Numbered from the stretch's first letter, positions 1 to 9,166 are shown. The stretch: 64,000 nucleotides of DNA from Geomonas anaerohicana (GCF_016458305.1 NZ_JAEMHL010000005.1:186001-250000); one strand, 5' to 3'. Made by a program: numbers and translations. Notes: a model not told the origin generated them from the letters alone.

Positions 1-30
1 ACCGTTGCAGTTGCTCGCAAGGAGGCTCCC

Positions 31-2466
31 GTGTCCGAAACCGATTGCCGAGTCCCTGTTGAGAAGCTCCGCTGGGTCTGCGACCCCGCCCTCTTCAATT
101 TCAAGACCACCGAAGAGATAGCCGGCCTGGAAGGAAACATCCGCCAGGACCGGGCCCTGGCCGCCATCGAGTTCGGCCTGGGCATGTCCAACAACGGCTT
201 CAACATCTACCTCGCCGGCGACCCCGGCACCGGCAGGACCTCCACCATCCGGCAGATACTGAAGAAGTTCGTCAAGGATACCTGCCCCCCCAGCGACTGG
301 TGCTACGTCAACAACTTCCACACCCCCGACGCGCCTTTGGCCATCGCCCTCCCCGCCGGGATGGGGCGCGGCTTCGCGGCTGACATGCGCGAGCTTTTGG
401 ACTACATGCGCGCCAACGTCCCCACCGCCCTGGAGAGCAAGGAGTACGAGACCAACCGCGTCTCCATCATCGAGCGCTTCCAGGAGAAAAACGGCGAGAT
501 CTTCTCCGACCTGGAACAGGAGGCGGGGGAGAAGGGATTCGCACTGCAGCGCACCGTCTCCGGCCTGGTGATCGTGCCACAAAAGGACGATCGCAACTTC
601 ACCCAGGAGGAGTACGAGACGCTCGAGAAGGACGAGCGGGAAAAGCTGGACACGGTGGGGCGCGAGCTGACCGAGAAGTTGAACGACGCGCTGCGCCAGG
701 TGCGCGACAACGAGAAGGCGCTCAGGGACGCCCTGGCGCAGTTGGACCGGGAGCTGGGGCTCTCGGCGGTGGGCCACCACCTGAACCCGCTCAAGGAGAA
801 GTACCAGGGGTTCGGCAAGATCCAGCAGTACCTGGAGGACGTCCAAGAGGACCTGCTCCTGAACCTGGAGGATTTCAAGCCGCAGGTCGCGCCGCCGCAG
901 ATCCCCGGGCTCAAGATCCCGAAGCAGGAGCCCACCTTCGAACGCTACGAGGTCAACGTGCTGGTGGAGAACAACCCGGACAACGGCGCCCCCGTCGTCT
1001 TCGAGTCCAACCCCACCTACAACAACCTGTTCGGCCGCATAGAGAACGTCATGCAGATGGGGGGAATGGCCACCACCAACTTCACCCTGATCAAGCCCGG
1101 CGCCCTGCACCGCGCCAACGGCGGCTACCTGATCCTGGACGCCCGCGAGGTGATGATCAACCCCTTCGCCTGGGAATCGCTCAAGCGCTGCATCAGGAAC
1201 ATGGAGATCAAGATCGAGGACGTCCTCGAGCAGTACCGCTTCATGACCGTGGTCTCGCTCAAGCCGGAGCCGATCCCGCTCAACGCCAAGATCATCATGA
1301 TCGGCTCGCTCTGGATCTACTACCTGCTCTACTACCTGGAGCCCGACTACAGAAAGTTCTTCAAGGTGAAGGCGGACTTCGACAGCCAGATCAACCGTAC
1401 CCCCGAGGTGATGCAGGATTACGCCCTGTTCGTCGCCGCCCACTGCTGTAAGGAGGGGCTGCTCCCCTTCGATCCCACCGGCGTCGCCGCGCTCCTGGAG
1501 CACGCCTCGCGCCTGGTGGAGGACCAGGACCGGCTCTCCTCCCAGTTCATGGAGCTCTCGGACCTGATCCGCGAGTCGAGCTTCTGGGCCACCAAGGAAG
1601 GCGCGCAGGTCGTGGACCGCAGCTGGGTGAAGCGGGCCATCCAAGAGAAGACCTACCGCTCCAACCGTATCGAGGAACGGATCCACGAGTACCTGGCCCA
1701 GGGGGTCATCCTGTGCGACACCAAGGGGAGCGTGGTGGGGCAGATCAACGGCCTCTCCGTGATCACCATGGGGGACTACACCTTCGGCAGGCCCTCGCGC
1801 CTCACTGTCCGTGTTTCCCAGGGGCGCGCCGGCATGGTCAACATCGAGCGCGAGGTGAAGCTCTCCGGCCCGATCCACGACAAGGGGGTGCTGATCCTGA
1901 CCGGTTACCTGGCCGGCAAGTTCGGGCAGGAACAGCCGCTCTCCTTCTCCGCCCACATCTGCTTCGAGCAGTCCTACGAAGGGGTCGAAGGGGACAGCGC
2001 CTCCTCGGCGGAACTCTACGGGCTCCTCTCCGCCTTCTCCGGCCTTCCCGTCAAGCAGGGGATCGCCGTCACCGGCAGCGTGAACCAGCACGGGCAGATC
2101 CAGCCCATCGGCGGCGTGAACTACAAGATCGAAGGGTTCTTCGCGGTCTGCAAGGCCAAGGGGCTGACCGGGGACCAGGGCGTGGTCATCCCCAAGATCA
2201 ACGAGCACAACCTGATGCTGAGCGACGAGGTGGTGCAGGCGGTCTCCGAAGGGATGTTCCACATCTGGAGCGTATCGCAGGTCGAGGAGGGGATCGAGAT
2301 CCTGACCGGCGTGCCGGCCGGCAGGGCAGGCGACGACGGCAGCTATCCCGAGGGGACGGTCAACTTCCTGGTGCAGAAGAAGCTCAAGACCATGCTGGAC
2401 AGCATGCGCAAGCTGCTGTCGCAGGACAAGGAGGGGAAAGAGGAGCCGGTGAAGCTGCTGGAATAG
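31..2466 (+). CDS. Lon-type ATP-dependent protease (AAA_32 / S16 family)
   Basis: 811 aa, GTG start preceded by AAGGAGG at 19-25. The N-terminal half is an ATPase region with a P-loop, GDPGTGRT, near residue 63. The C-terminal third is a Lon-like S16 peptidase domain: the serine lies in GDSASSAEL and the lysine in GGVNYKIEG, giving the Ser-Lys dyad. This layout matches the LonB-like 'AAA_32' proteases rather than classical LonA, because the LonA N-terminal substrate domain is absent. The expected role is cytoplasmic ATP-dependent degradation of selected or damaged proteins; substrates cannot be read from sequence. It appears monocistronic and is followed by a GC-rich inverted repeat. Confidence 0.9.
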   Translation: MSETDCRVPVEKLRWVCDPALFNFKTTEEIAGLEGNIRQDRALAAIEFGLGMSNNGFNIYLAGDPGTGRTSTIRQILKKFVKDTCPPSDWCYVNNFHTPDAPLAIALPAGMGRGFAADMRELLDYMRANVPTALESKEYETNRVSIIERFQEKNGEIFSDLEQEAGEKGFALQRTVSGLVIVPQKDDRNFTQEEYETLEKDEREKLDTVGRELTEKLNDALRQVRDNEKALRDALAQLDRELGLSAVGHHLNPLKEKYQGFGKIQQYLEDVQEDLLLNLEDFKPQVAPPQIPGLKIPKQEPTFERYEVNVLVENNPDNGAPVVFESNPTYNNLFGRIENVMQMGGMATTNFTLIKPGALHRANGGYLILDAREVMINPFAWESLKRCIRNMEIKIEDVLEQYRFMTVVSLKPEPIPLNAKIIMIGSLWIYYLLYYLEPDYRKFFKVKADFDSQINRTPEVMQDYALFVAAHCCKEGLLPFDPTGVAALLEHASRLVEDQDRLSSQFMELSDLIRESSFWATKEGAQVVDRSWVKRAIQEKTYRSNRIEERIHEYLAQGVILCDTKGSVVGQINGLSVITMGDYTFGRPSRLTVRVSQGRAGMVNIEREVKLSGPIHDKGVLILTGYLAGKFGQEQPLSFSAHICFEQSYEGVEGDSASSAELYGLLSAFSGLPVKQGIAVTGSVNQHGQIQPIGGVNYKIEGFFAVCKAKGLTGDQGVVIPKINEHNLMLSDEVVQAVSEGMFHIWSVSQVEEGIEILTGVPAGRAGDDGSYPEGTVNFLVQKKLKTMLDSMRKLLSQDKEGKEEPVKLLE

Positions 2467-2480
2467 CCAGGGCGCTTAAG

Positions 2481-2576
2481 CTCCTCCCCCCGGAGGGGGG
2501 AGGCTGGGAGGGGGGAAGCCTGCTGGGCCGAGGTTGGATCCCCCTCCCTGGCCCTCCCCCTCCGGGGGAGGGGACG
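2481..2576. repeat. Two inverted copies of a GC-rich CCTCC/GGAGG intergenic element
   Basis: Two copies of a short palindrome built on CTCCCCC-CGG-GGGGAG, each with a GGGAGGGGG or CCCCCTCCC tail, stand in opposite orientation. Together they could fold into one long hairpin. Related copies lie near 12505-12545, 12711-12744, 18088-18135, 49540-49566 and 53833-53870, always between genes. The element may serve as a transcript end or mRNA stabiliser after the protease gene. Confidence 0.6.
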
Positions 2577-2674
2577 AGGCTAAAACTGTTGTAACCTTTT
2601 CATCTTTTTGCTACCTTCCGAGGGCCGCGACCGCGGCCCTTGCCATTTCCGCACCGCCGCAAAGAGGTGACCTC

Positions 2675-3544
2675 TTGTCCAGACGCTGTTTCCTGATCGT
2701 GAATCCCACCTCCGGGACCTACTCGCAGCAAAAAGTCGAACGCATCATGACCGGACTCACCGAGCGCGGCCTCGCCCCGGAGCTCCTCCCCACCCAAAGC
2801 GCCGCCGACCCGGCCCGCTTCGCCGCGCGCATCTGCGCCGAAGAGAGCGAGCCCTTCATCGTGGTGGCCGGCGGTGACGGCACCATCAACGGCGTGCTGA
2901 ACGGCCTGGCCCCGGGAGCAGCCACCCTCGGCGTGGTCCCCCTGGGCACCTCCAACGTGCTTGCGCGCGAGCTGGAGATCGAGTCCGTGGACGATGCCCT
3001 GGACCGCCTGGCCCGGGGCGAGACGCGCCCCATTTCCGTCGGCGAGATCGTGCGCGGCGGGGAGCGCAGGCGTTTCCTGCTCATGGCCGGCGCCGGCTTC
3101 GACGGCGCCGTGGTGCGCGACGTGCGCCTCTCCGAGAAAAGGACGCTGGGGAAGGGGGCCTACGTGCTGTCGGCGCTGCGCACCTTCTGGAACTGGGACG
3201 GCTCGCAACTGTCGGTGAGCGGAGGCGGCCGGAGCGTCTCCTGCCACGGCGTCATCGTCTGCAACGCCTCCAAGTACGGCGGCAACTTCGTGCTCGCCCC
3301 GGAGGCCGACCTGTTCGCCCCCGGCTTCCAGGTGCTCTGCATCTCCGGGGGGCGGATGGCCTACCTGGGGCTCGCCCTGGGACTTTTAAACGGCACCGCC
3401 GTCTTCAGCAGCCACGTCACCTCCTTCTGCGCCGCCTCCCTGGAGATCACCGGGGACAAAGCCGTGCAACTGGACGGTGACTACGTCTGTCCCACACCCC
3501 TTGCCATCCGGAGCGTGCCGGACCTGGTGCAACTGGTGGTGTGA
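2675..3544 (+). CDS. Diacylglycerol kinase / YegS-type lipid kinase family protein
   Basis: 289 aa from a TTG start at 2675, chosen because AAAGAGGTGA lies just upstream and the protein then begins directly with the family's first strand (CFLIVNPTSG). The nucleotide-binding loop GGDGTING is near residue 70, followed by GVVPLGTSN, both hallmarks of the DAGK catalytic domain. These cytoplasmic enzymes phosphorylate diacylglycerol, sphingoid bases or related lipids; the exact substrate is not readable here. The longer frame from 2534 encodes a proline/glycine-rich stretch from the upstream repeat and is rejected as the true N terminus. Confidence 0.85.
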   Translation: MSRRCFLIVNPTSGTYSQQKVERIMTGLTERGLAPELLPTQSAADPARFAARICAEESEPFIVVAGGDGTINGVLNGLAPGAATLGVVPLGTSNVLARELEIESVDDALDRLARGETRPISVGEIVRGGERRRFLLMAGAGFDGAVVRDVRLSEKRTLGKGAYVLSALRTFWNWDGSQLSVSGGGRSVSCHGVIVCNASKYGGNFVLAPEADLFAPGFQVLCISGGRMAYLGLALGLLNGTAVFSSHVTSFCAASLEITGDKAVQLDGDYVCPTPLAIRSVPDLVQLVV

Positions 3545-3567
3545 TAACCCATACCCGACTTTTTCCG

Positions 3568-3595
3568 TTGACAAAGGCGAGCCGATATTTATTAA
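3568..3595 (+). promoter_or_regulatory. Candidate sigma70-type promoter for the receiver-PilZ gene
   Basis: TTGACA at 3568-3573 and TATTAA at 3590-3595 are separated by 16 bp, about 70 bp before the GTG start at 3666. Nothing else in this short gap competes with it. Confidence 0.5.
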
Positions 3596-3665
3596 TGTGC
3601 GAGTCTGACCCGTTCGGCATCATCCCGCGTGAAACACCTTTCAATACCTGAGTGGGGAGAGTGGC

Positions 3666-4379
3666 GTGGCTAAACCTAAGATCCTATTGGTGGACGATAC
3701 CAAGCTGATTCTGGAACTGGAGAAGAGCTTTCTCAAGGTTTCCAATGTCGACGTCATCACTGCAGGCGACGGCGTCGCGGCGCTGGAGCTGGTCCGCAAG
3801 GATGCTCCCGACCTGATCTTCATGGACGTGAACATGCCGCTCATGGACGGCATCACCTGCTGCAGGCTCCTGAAGAGCGATCCCTTCCTTTCCGCCATCC
3901 CCGTCGTCATGCTCACCACCCTCGGCAACGACGAGGACCGCCAGCGCGCACACGAGGCCGGCTGCAACGACTTCCTCACCAAGCCCGTCGACCGCCGCCT
4001 CTTCCTCGACATGGCCCGCAAGTACACCGACGCCGTGGACCGTCGTGATCCGCGCATTCCCTGCCAAATCCCGGTGCTGTTCCTGCTGGACGGCAGCCCG
4101 GTCGGTGCGCATGCCCTCGACATCGGCGACGGCGGCCTCTTCCTAGCCAGCCGTGAGGAGGTGCAGCCCGACCAGGAACTGAGACTCGCCCTTTTTCTGG
4201 AGACCGAGCAGGCGCCGCTTTTGGAGCTGAAGGGGAGGGTGGCCTGGGTGAACCGGGAGGGGAAACGGGTGCATGCCGGTCTTCCCACCGGGTTCGGGGT
4301 GGAGTTGATTGAGCCGGCGCAGTGGCAAGCCGACGAGCTGAAGAGATTTATCGAAGCCGCCCGCAGCGCCCAGCCTTAA
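3666..4379 (+). CDS. Response regulator with C-terminal PilZ domain
   Basis: 237 aa, GTG start. Residues 1-125 form a receiver domain: acidic pair D10/D11, phospho-acceptor D54 in IFMDVNMP, conserved Thr in VVMLTT and Lys in LTKPVD. Residues about 128-235 form a PilZ-like domain with the arginine patch RRDPR and the loop DIGDGG, which has Gly where c-di-GMP-binding PilZ proteins usually carry Ser. It resembles the Myxococcus/Geobacter receiver-PilZ proteins (TIGR02266-like). It probably couples phosphorelay input to a c-di-GMP-related or motility output, but c-di-GMP binding is doubtful because of the altered loop. Confidence 0.88.
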   Translation: MAKPKILLVDDTKLILELEKSFLKVSNVDVITAGDGVAALELVRKDAPDLIFMDVNMPLMDGITCCRLLKSDPFLSAIPVVMLTTLGNDEDRQRAHEAGCNDFLTKPVDRRLFLDMARKYTDAVDRRDPRIPCQIPVLFLLDGSPVGAHALDIGDGGLFLASREEVQPDQELRLALFLETEQAPLLELKGRVAWVNREGKRVHAGLPTGFGVELIEPAQWQADELKRFIEAARSAQP

Positions 4380-4412
4380 CCTTAGTCTTAATCTCAGTCT
4401 TAATCTGCTTCT

Positions 4413-5462
4413 CTACAGCGCGGCCAAAAGCGCCAGCCGGAACCAGAGCCAGGTCAGCAGGGCGGCCCCCAGGTCGCCCCCCTTGTTGTCGATGAGCCGC
4501 CCCAGGACGCGGTCGTGAAGGTCCAGAAATTTCCCCCCTCTCCCTGCCTCCCGTATGCCACCGGTCACCACATCCAGGAAGAAAGGAATCTGCCAGGCGT
4601 TGCCCCGGACGTAGGCGCCGGTGCGGTACCACAAGCGGCGTCGCTCCCCTGCGTCGAGGCTGCCGATCGCCTGGTGCAGCGGCTCCAGGAAAGGGCCCAG
4701 TTTCAGCTTTCCGGTGGCATCCTGGCTGCGGTAGCTGGCCTGCAGGCAGCGGACCAGGGAAAGCTGCCCGGTGTGGGCCAGGTTCATCAGTATGGCGTTG
4801 AGGGTTTGCCTGGGGAGGAGCCCTTCGGCGAGGAAGCGCCGGGGCGACGTGGTGATGCTGGCCGGCAGGAGGAGCCAGCGTCCCTCCCGTCGTACCCGCT
4901 CGGCCAGGAAGGTGTCCTCCATGAGCGGCAGCGAGGTGTCGAACGGGCCGACCTGCGCGAAGAAGTCGCGCCGGATCAGGAAGCCCTGGTCGCCGTGGGT
5001 GCATCCGGGGCGGTCCAGGGCGGCCTTGGCGCCGTAATATCGGTAAGGTAGCGGGATGGTGCCGGGGAAGCCGAAGCGGAGGGCGAAGCGCCCGGCGACC
5101 CGTTCGCCGGCGCCCAGGGCAGCACCGAGAGCGTCCAGCGCTTTCCGGAGTGCCAAGGGATCGTCGAAGCCCGAATCGATGTGCAGGAAAAGAAGCGTCT
5201 CGGCGCGGGCCGCGTCTGCGCCCCGGTTCAACTGCCCCCCTCTGCCCTTGGTCCCCTCGATGATGGTGAGCGGGAAGGGGAGCCCGGCGCGCATCTGCTG
5301 TGCGATTTGAAGACTGCGGTCGCTGGAAGCGCCGTCCGAGAGGATCACCTCCAGACGGACCCCCTGCTGCCGGGCGAGTGCCGTGAGGAAGGAAGCTACG
5401 TTCCCCTCCTCGTTATAGACCGGCACTACGACCGACAGTTCGGGGTACGACTCATAGGGCAA
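4413..5462 (-). CDS. Family 2 glycosyltransferase
   Basis: 349 aa. The N terminus has the GT2 nucleotide-sugar fold: SVVVPVYNEEGNV, then VILSDGASSD and, near residue 95, FLHIDSGF in the place of the DXD metal site. The domain ends about residue 230 and is followed by a largely helical C-terminal part with a hydrophobic end (WLWFRLALLAAL) that may touch the membrane. The acceptor is unknown; cell-surface polysaccharide or glycolipid work is the likely role, and arsenosugar-type GT2 proteins share the N-terminal pattern. Its start overlaps the end of the upstream cheV-like gene by 11 bp, so the two are probably co-transcribed. Confidence 0.78.
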   Translation of the reverse strand: MPYESYPELSVVVPVYNEEGNVASFLTALARQQGVRLEVILSDGASSDRSLQIAQQMRAGLPFPLTIIEGTKGRGGQLNRGADAARAETLLFLHIDSGFDDPLALRKALDALGAALGAGERVAGRFALRFGFPGTIPLPYRYYGAKAALDRPGCTHGDQGFLIRRDFFAQVGPFDTSLPLMEDTFLAERVRREGRWLLLPASITTSPRRFLAEGLLPRQTLNAILMNLAHTGQLSLVRCLQASYRSQDATGKLKLGPFLEPLHQAIGSLDAGERRRLWYRTGAYVRGNAWQIPFFLDVVTGGIREAGRGGKFLDLHDRVLGRLIDNKGGDLGAALLTWLWFRLALLAAL

Positions 5463-6393
5463 GGGTATCCGCCTTCTGCACGAGGTTGGGGAGGTCGGGC
5501 TTGGTAAGGATGTCGCTCGCCCCCAGGTTGCGCCATTTCATCTTGTTGTCGTCGCTGGCCAGAGACGAGAATATCACCACCGGCAGTTCCCCGAGGTCGG
5601 TCTCCTTCCTGATCAGCGCGGTGAGATGCAGACCGTCCATGCGGGGCATCTCGATGTCCGTGATCACCATGCTCAGCAGTTCCTTGAGCGGCTGCCCGCT
5701 CTCAGCACATTTCTGGCGTACCGCCTGCACGTGTTCCCACGCTTCCTCGCCGTTCTCCGCTTCCACCACCTGGTAACCCGCTTCCCTAAGCGACCCGCAC
5801 ATGGTCCTCCTGATGAAGGCCGAGTCGTCGGCGACCAGGATGGTCCTGGTGCTCCGCTTCAGGGCGGAGTTGGCCAGCATCAGGTCCTCGCTCGGTGCCG
5901 CCAGCGCCATGGTCGAGGAGAGCTCCCCGATGATTTTTTCGAAGTCGAGGATCAGGATGATCCGGTCCTCCATTTTCACCACGCCGGTGATGTTGGCGTC
6001 GTGGATCGCCTTGACGGGGGGCTCCACGTTTTCCCAGGAGATGCGGTAGATGCGGGAGACCGAGTGCACCTGGATGCCGACCACGATCCTGTTGAACTCG
6101 AGCACGATGACCCGGTCCGCCGGGATCCCTTCCGTGTTCTTGTTCAGCGAGCGGGAGAGGTCGATCAGGGTGATCACCTGGTCGCGCAGTTTGATCATGC
6201 CGCTGACGCAGGGGTGGGAATTCACCACCTTGCGGGTTTCGGGCAGTCTGATGATCTCGCGCACCTTGGCCACGTTGACGCCGAAGTAGCAGGGGACCAC
6301 GTTCCCCTTGCCGTCCACCTCGTCGATCCTGAATTCGACTATTTCCAGTTCGTTGGTGCCGCTTTCCAGCAGAATCTTGTTGTTCGGTTCCAT
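5452..6393 (-). CDS. cheV: CheV-type chemotaxis coupling protein (CheW-receiver)
   Basis: 313 aa. Residues about 10-165 are a CheW-like coupling domain (EFRIDEVDG, VIRVREIIR-like region, LIDLSRSL). Residues about 180-313 are a receiver with the ADDS acid pocket, phospho-acceptor in MVITDIEMPRMDG, and KP near the end. CheV proteins link chemoreceptors to CheA and are tuned by phosphorylation. No other che gene is adjacent; the large chemosensory cluster is 30 kb away. The gene overlaps a glycosyltransferase gene downstream, an unusual partner that hints at control of a surface-polysaccharide function (inference). Confidence 0.88.
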   Translation of the reverse strand: MEPNNKILLESGTNELEIVEFRIDEVDGKGNVVPCYFGVNVAKVREIIRLPETRKVVNSHPCVSGMIKLRDQVITLIDLSRSLNKNTEGIPADRVIVLEFNRIVVGIQVHSVSRIYRISWENVEPPVKAIHDANITGVVKMEDRIILILDFEKIIGELSSTMALAAPSEDLMLANSALKRSTRTILVADDSAFIRRTMCGSLREAGYQVVEAENGEEAWEHVQAVRQKCAESGQPLKELLSMVITDIEMPRMDGLHLTALIRKETDLGELPVVIFSSLASDDNKMKWRNLGASDILTKPDLPNLVQKADTLAL

Positions 6394-6536
6394 ACGCCCC
6401 CCGATTGTTTATTGCCGTTGCTTCTCATTACATCGGCAGCCGGAGGGAAATCATGAGACAAAAACTGCGAAGCGGAGACGCCGGAAACCTTCTCTTCGCG
6501 CCTCTGCACTCCGGGTTGGAGCCCCTGATTACAGAC

Positions 6537-6660
6537 TTAACGCAAAGGCGCCAAGGCGCGAAGACGCAGAGAGATTCTCTTTACTGGAACAGACAAGGGC
6601 TTTACCTGCCGCTTTTTCTTTGCGTCTCCGCGGCTCCGCGCCTTTGCGTTAAAGCTTTTG
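6537..6660. repeat. Inverted repeat of the CGCAAAGGCGC family
   Basis: Imperfect arms of about 36 bp at 6537-6575 and 6617-6656 enclose a 40-45 bp spacer. The right arm ends in TTTGCGTTAAAGCTTTTG (6643-6660), which recurs exactly at 17483-17500. It lies between the start of the cheV-like gene and the end of the oxidoreductase gene. It looks like a dispersed non-coding repeat rather than a plain terminator. Confidence 0.65.
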
Positions 6661-6664
6661 ATTG

Positions 6665-8671
6665 TCACTTACCTGCCCGCACATCGACGCGATTGTCGTA
6701 GAAGGTGCTGCCGCCGCCCAGGTCGGTCAGGCGCTGCGAGGTGAGGGCGTTCACCGAGCGCTCGCCCGGCGCATAAGCCAGCCACCACACCCCCTCGGCC
6801 ACCACCACGCCCCGCGGCACCTTGGACGTTACCTGCAGCCGGAAAGTGACCTCACCTAGCTCGTTCCAGGCCACCACCTCCGCGCCGTCGGCAAGCCCCT
6901 TATCCGCCGCGTCCGCCGGGTTCATCTTGAGCTGCATCCCCCCCTGGCTCTGCCGCAGTTCCTCCCGCTCGTAGAAGGTGGCGTTCAGCGCGTAGGGGGT
7001 GGGCGCGGTCATGAGCCGGAAGGGGAGTTCGCCCTGCTCCTCGTGGGTGGCCAGGTAGCGCGGCAGCCTCTCGGGGAGTCGCTCGTTCAGGATCTCGATC
7101 TTGCCCGACGGGGTCAGTACCCCTCCCGGCCGTGGCGCCAGGGTCACCGGACGTCCGTCGGCAAGTGCAGCCTCGTCGATTCCCGCCCGCAGCGGCTTGG
7201 GCACCGCGAGCAGCCGGTCGATCATCTGGTCCGCGCTGAGGGTGAAGATCTCCTCCTCGAAGCCCATCGCCTGGGCCAGAAGGGAGAAAACCTCCCAGTT
7301 GGGCTTGCTCTCCCCCACCGGATCGACCACCGCCTGCGCACGCTGGATGCAGTAGGTGCCGTAGGAGCGGTAGATGTCGCTGTGTTCCAGCGAGGAGGTG
7401 GCCGGGAGCACGATGTCGGCGTAGCGCGCCGTGTCGGTCAGGAAGCGCTCGTGCACCACGGTGAAGAGGTCATCCCGGGACAGCCCCTTGAGCACGGCGT
7501 TCTGGTCCGGAGTTACCGCGGCCGGATTGGAGTGGTACACGTAGAGTCCCATGACCCGCGGGTTGTCGACCTGGTTCAGTGCGGCACCCAACTGGTTCAT
7601 GTTGATGAGCCGGGTCTGCCCCGGGATCAGGTCCTCCCTGGTCAGGATCTCCATCGGGAACGCAGCCCCGGTCGCAGTGTCGGGGAAGCACCCGGCGCCG
7701 TCTTTGCCGTAGGCGCCGACCAGGGCCGGCAGGCAGCAGATCGAGCGCACCGTCATGGCGCCGTTACCGTAGCGCGACAGCCCGCTCCCCAGGCGGATAA
7801 AGGGAGCCTTGGCCGCAGCAAAGGCGCGTGCCATGGCCACGATGGTGTCCGGCTCAAGCCCGATGATCCCGGCACAACGCTCCGGAGTCATCTCCGGGAG
7901 CACCTCGGCCGCCAGTTCCTCGAAACCGAGCACCTGTTGCGCAAGAAACTCCCGGTCGACAAGTCCCTCACGCGCGATGACGTGCATCATTCCCAGGGCC
8001 AGCGCACCGTCGCTGCCCGGGCGCACCAGGAAGGTGCGGTCGGCCACCGAGGCGGTCGGGGTCTCGTAGGTGTCGATGAGCCAGATCTGCCCCCCCTTTT
8101 GCCGCACCTCGTGCGCCTGGTTCAAAAAGTGGATGCTGGTCGCGGCGGCGTTGATCCCCCACAGGATCAGGAGGTCGCTCCTGCCGGCCGATTCCGGCGG
8201 CGGGGTCGCCGTCTTGCCCATCACCGCCTCCCATCCCGCCCCCTTGGCGGGAGAGCAGATGGTGCGGTCCAGCCGGGACGCGCCCATGCGGTGGAAGAAG
8301 GGATGCCCTGCGTTTCTCTGCACGATACCCATGGTCCCCGCGTAGGAGTAGGGGAGGATCGCCTCCCCCCCGTGCGCCGAGATGATGGCGCGCCAGCGCT
8401 GCGCTATGGTGGCGATGGCCTCGTCCCAGGAGATGGGCGCGAATTCGCCGCTCCCCTTGGCGCCGGTCCTCTTGAGCGGCGTCGTCAGGCGCAGCGGCGA
8501 GTGGACGCTTTTCTCGTAGTGGCGCATCTTGGGACAGAGGGTGCCGCGGCTGAAGGGGTGCAGGGGGTCGCCCTGCACCGCGACGGCCTTGCCGTTTTCC
8601 ACCTGCACCAGCATGCTGCAGGTGTCCGGACAGTCGAAGGGGCAGACCGATCTCCTGGTGACGACGTTCAT
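6665..8671 (-). CDS. Molybdopterin-dependent oxidoreductase, catalytic subunit
   Basis: 668 aa, ATG start. The N-terminal iron-sulfur motif is C10-X3-C14-X3-C18-X27-C46, fitting one [4Fe-4S] cluster of the DMSO-reductase family. C139 in RTICSPAKGAG is in the region where the Mo/W ligand normally sits. The C-terminal part (after about residue 560) is a molydop_binding-type beta-barrel domain. There is no Tat signal, so it should be cytoplasmic. No partner ferredoxin or membrane subunit gene is adjacent. The substrate is unknown; annotated relatives are usually generic molybdopterin oxidoreductases. A triheme cytochrome gene lies upstream but is separated by a hairpin. Confidence 0.85.
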   Translation of the reverse strand: MNVVTRRSVCPFDCPDTCSMLVQVENGKAVAVQGDPLHPFSRGTLCPKMRHYEKSVHSPLRLTTPLKRTGAKGSGEFAPISWDEAIATIAQRWRAIISAHGGEAILPYSYAGTMGIVQRNAGHPFFHRMGASRLDRTICSPAKGAGWEAVMGKTATPPPESAGRSDLLILWGINAAATSIHFLNQAHEVRQKGGQIWLIDTYETPTASVADRTFLVRPGSDGALALGMMHVIAREGLVDREFLAQQVLGFEELAAEVLPEMTPERCAGIIGLEPDTIVAMARAFAAAKAPFIRLGSGLSRYGNGAMTVRSICCLPALVGAYGKDGAGCFPDTATGAAFPMEILTREDLIPGQTRLINMNQLGAALNQVDNPRVMGLYVYHSNPAAVTPDQNAVLKGLSRDDLFTVVHERFLTDTARYADIVLPATSSLEHSDIYRSYGTYCIQRAQAVVDPVGESKPNWEVFSLLAQAMGFEEEIFTLSADQMIDRLLAVPKPLRAGIDEAALADGRPVTLAPRPGGVLTPSGKIEILNERLPERLPRYLATHEEQGELPFRLMTAPTPYALNATFYEREELRQSQGGMQLKMNPADAADKGLADGAEVVAWNELGEVTFRLQVTSKVPRGVVVAEGVWWLAYAPGERSVNALTSQRLTDLGGGSTFYDNRVDVRAGK

Positions 8672-8777
8672 CTATTGATCTCCTCGTGTAGGTGGAAAGC
8701 TGTGGGGAAGCGTTGCTGCGGCTCTTCTTTTTAAATCTATTTGCAGGGGGAGATCAACAGAAAAGGAAGGGGAAGGA

Positions 8778-8806
8778 GGCTGCGCCCCGGCAACCGGAGC
8801 GCAGCC
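8778..8806 (-). terminator. Hairpin after the triheme cytochrome gene
   Basis: GGCTGCGC pairs with GCGCAGCC around an inner CCGG/CCGG stem. It lies 16 bp past the cytochrome stop codon. On the - strand it is followed by a pyrimidine-rich run rather than a clean U-tract, so efficiency is uncertain. Confidence 0.5.
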
Positions 8807-8821
8807 CGAAAAGGCGTACGG

Positions 8822-9130
8822 CTACTTCTTGTGGCACTTGGCGCAGTTGCCTGCGGGCTTGAAGGCCTTCTTGCCGTTGTGGCACTCACCACAGTACTTC
8901 CCGGCATTGATGTCGGCCATCTTCATCTGGGTGGAACCCTTCTTCATCTTGAAGATCTTGGTGTGGCACTCGTTGCACTTGAGCCCCTTGCCGGCGTGGT
9001 CATCCCCCTTGAAGGTGACTTTGCCCATCGAGGTCGGCCATTCCACGGTCTTGCCGGCGGAAACCGCCATGGCCTGTGCCGCTGTCATTACCACCACCAT
9101 CGCCGCCGCTGCTATCGCCATTCTCTTCAT
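8822..9130 (-). CDS. Small triheme c-type cytochrome (c7-like), periplasmic
   Basis: 102 aa from the ATG at 9130, with GAGGAG five bases upstream; the GTG two codons earlier overlaps that ribosome-binding site and is rejected. A Sec signal peptide (MKRMAIAAAAMVVVMTAAQAMA) is followed by three heme motifs, CNECH, CGECH and CAKCH, plus extra histidines for axial ligation. Size and motif spacing fit the c7/triheme periplasmic cytochromes that shuttle electrons between inner-membrane donors and outer-membrane conduits in Geobacter. It is transcribed in the same direction as the molybdopterin enzyme downstream, but the intervening hairpin suggests mostly separate expression. Confidence 0.88.
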   Translation of the reverse strand: MKRMAIAAAAMVVVMTAAQAMAVSAGKTVEWPTSMGKVTFKGDDHAGKGLKCNECHTKIFKMKKGSTQMKMADINAGKYCGECHNGKKAFKPAGNCAKCHKK

Positions 9131-9166
9131 AGTCACTCCTCATTCATTAGTAAAAAAGCCTCTACT

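Noticed and set aside
2534..2674. N-terminal extension of the lipid kinase
   Set aside because: It would translate a dispersed GC-rich repeat; the TTG at 2675 has a ribosome-binding site and gives a family-like N terminus.
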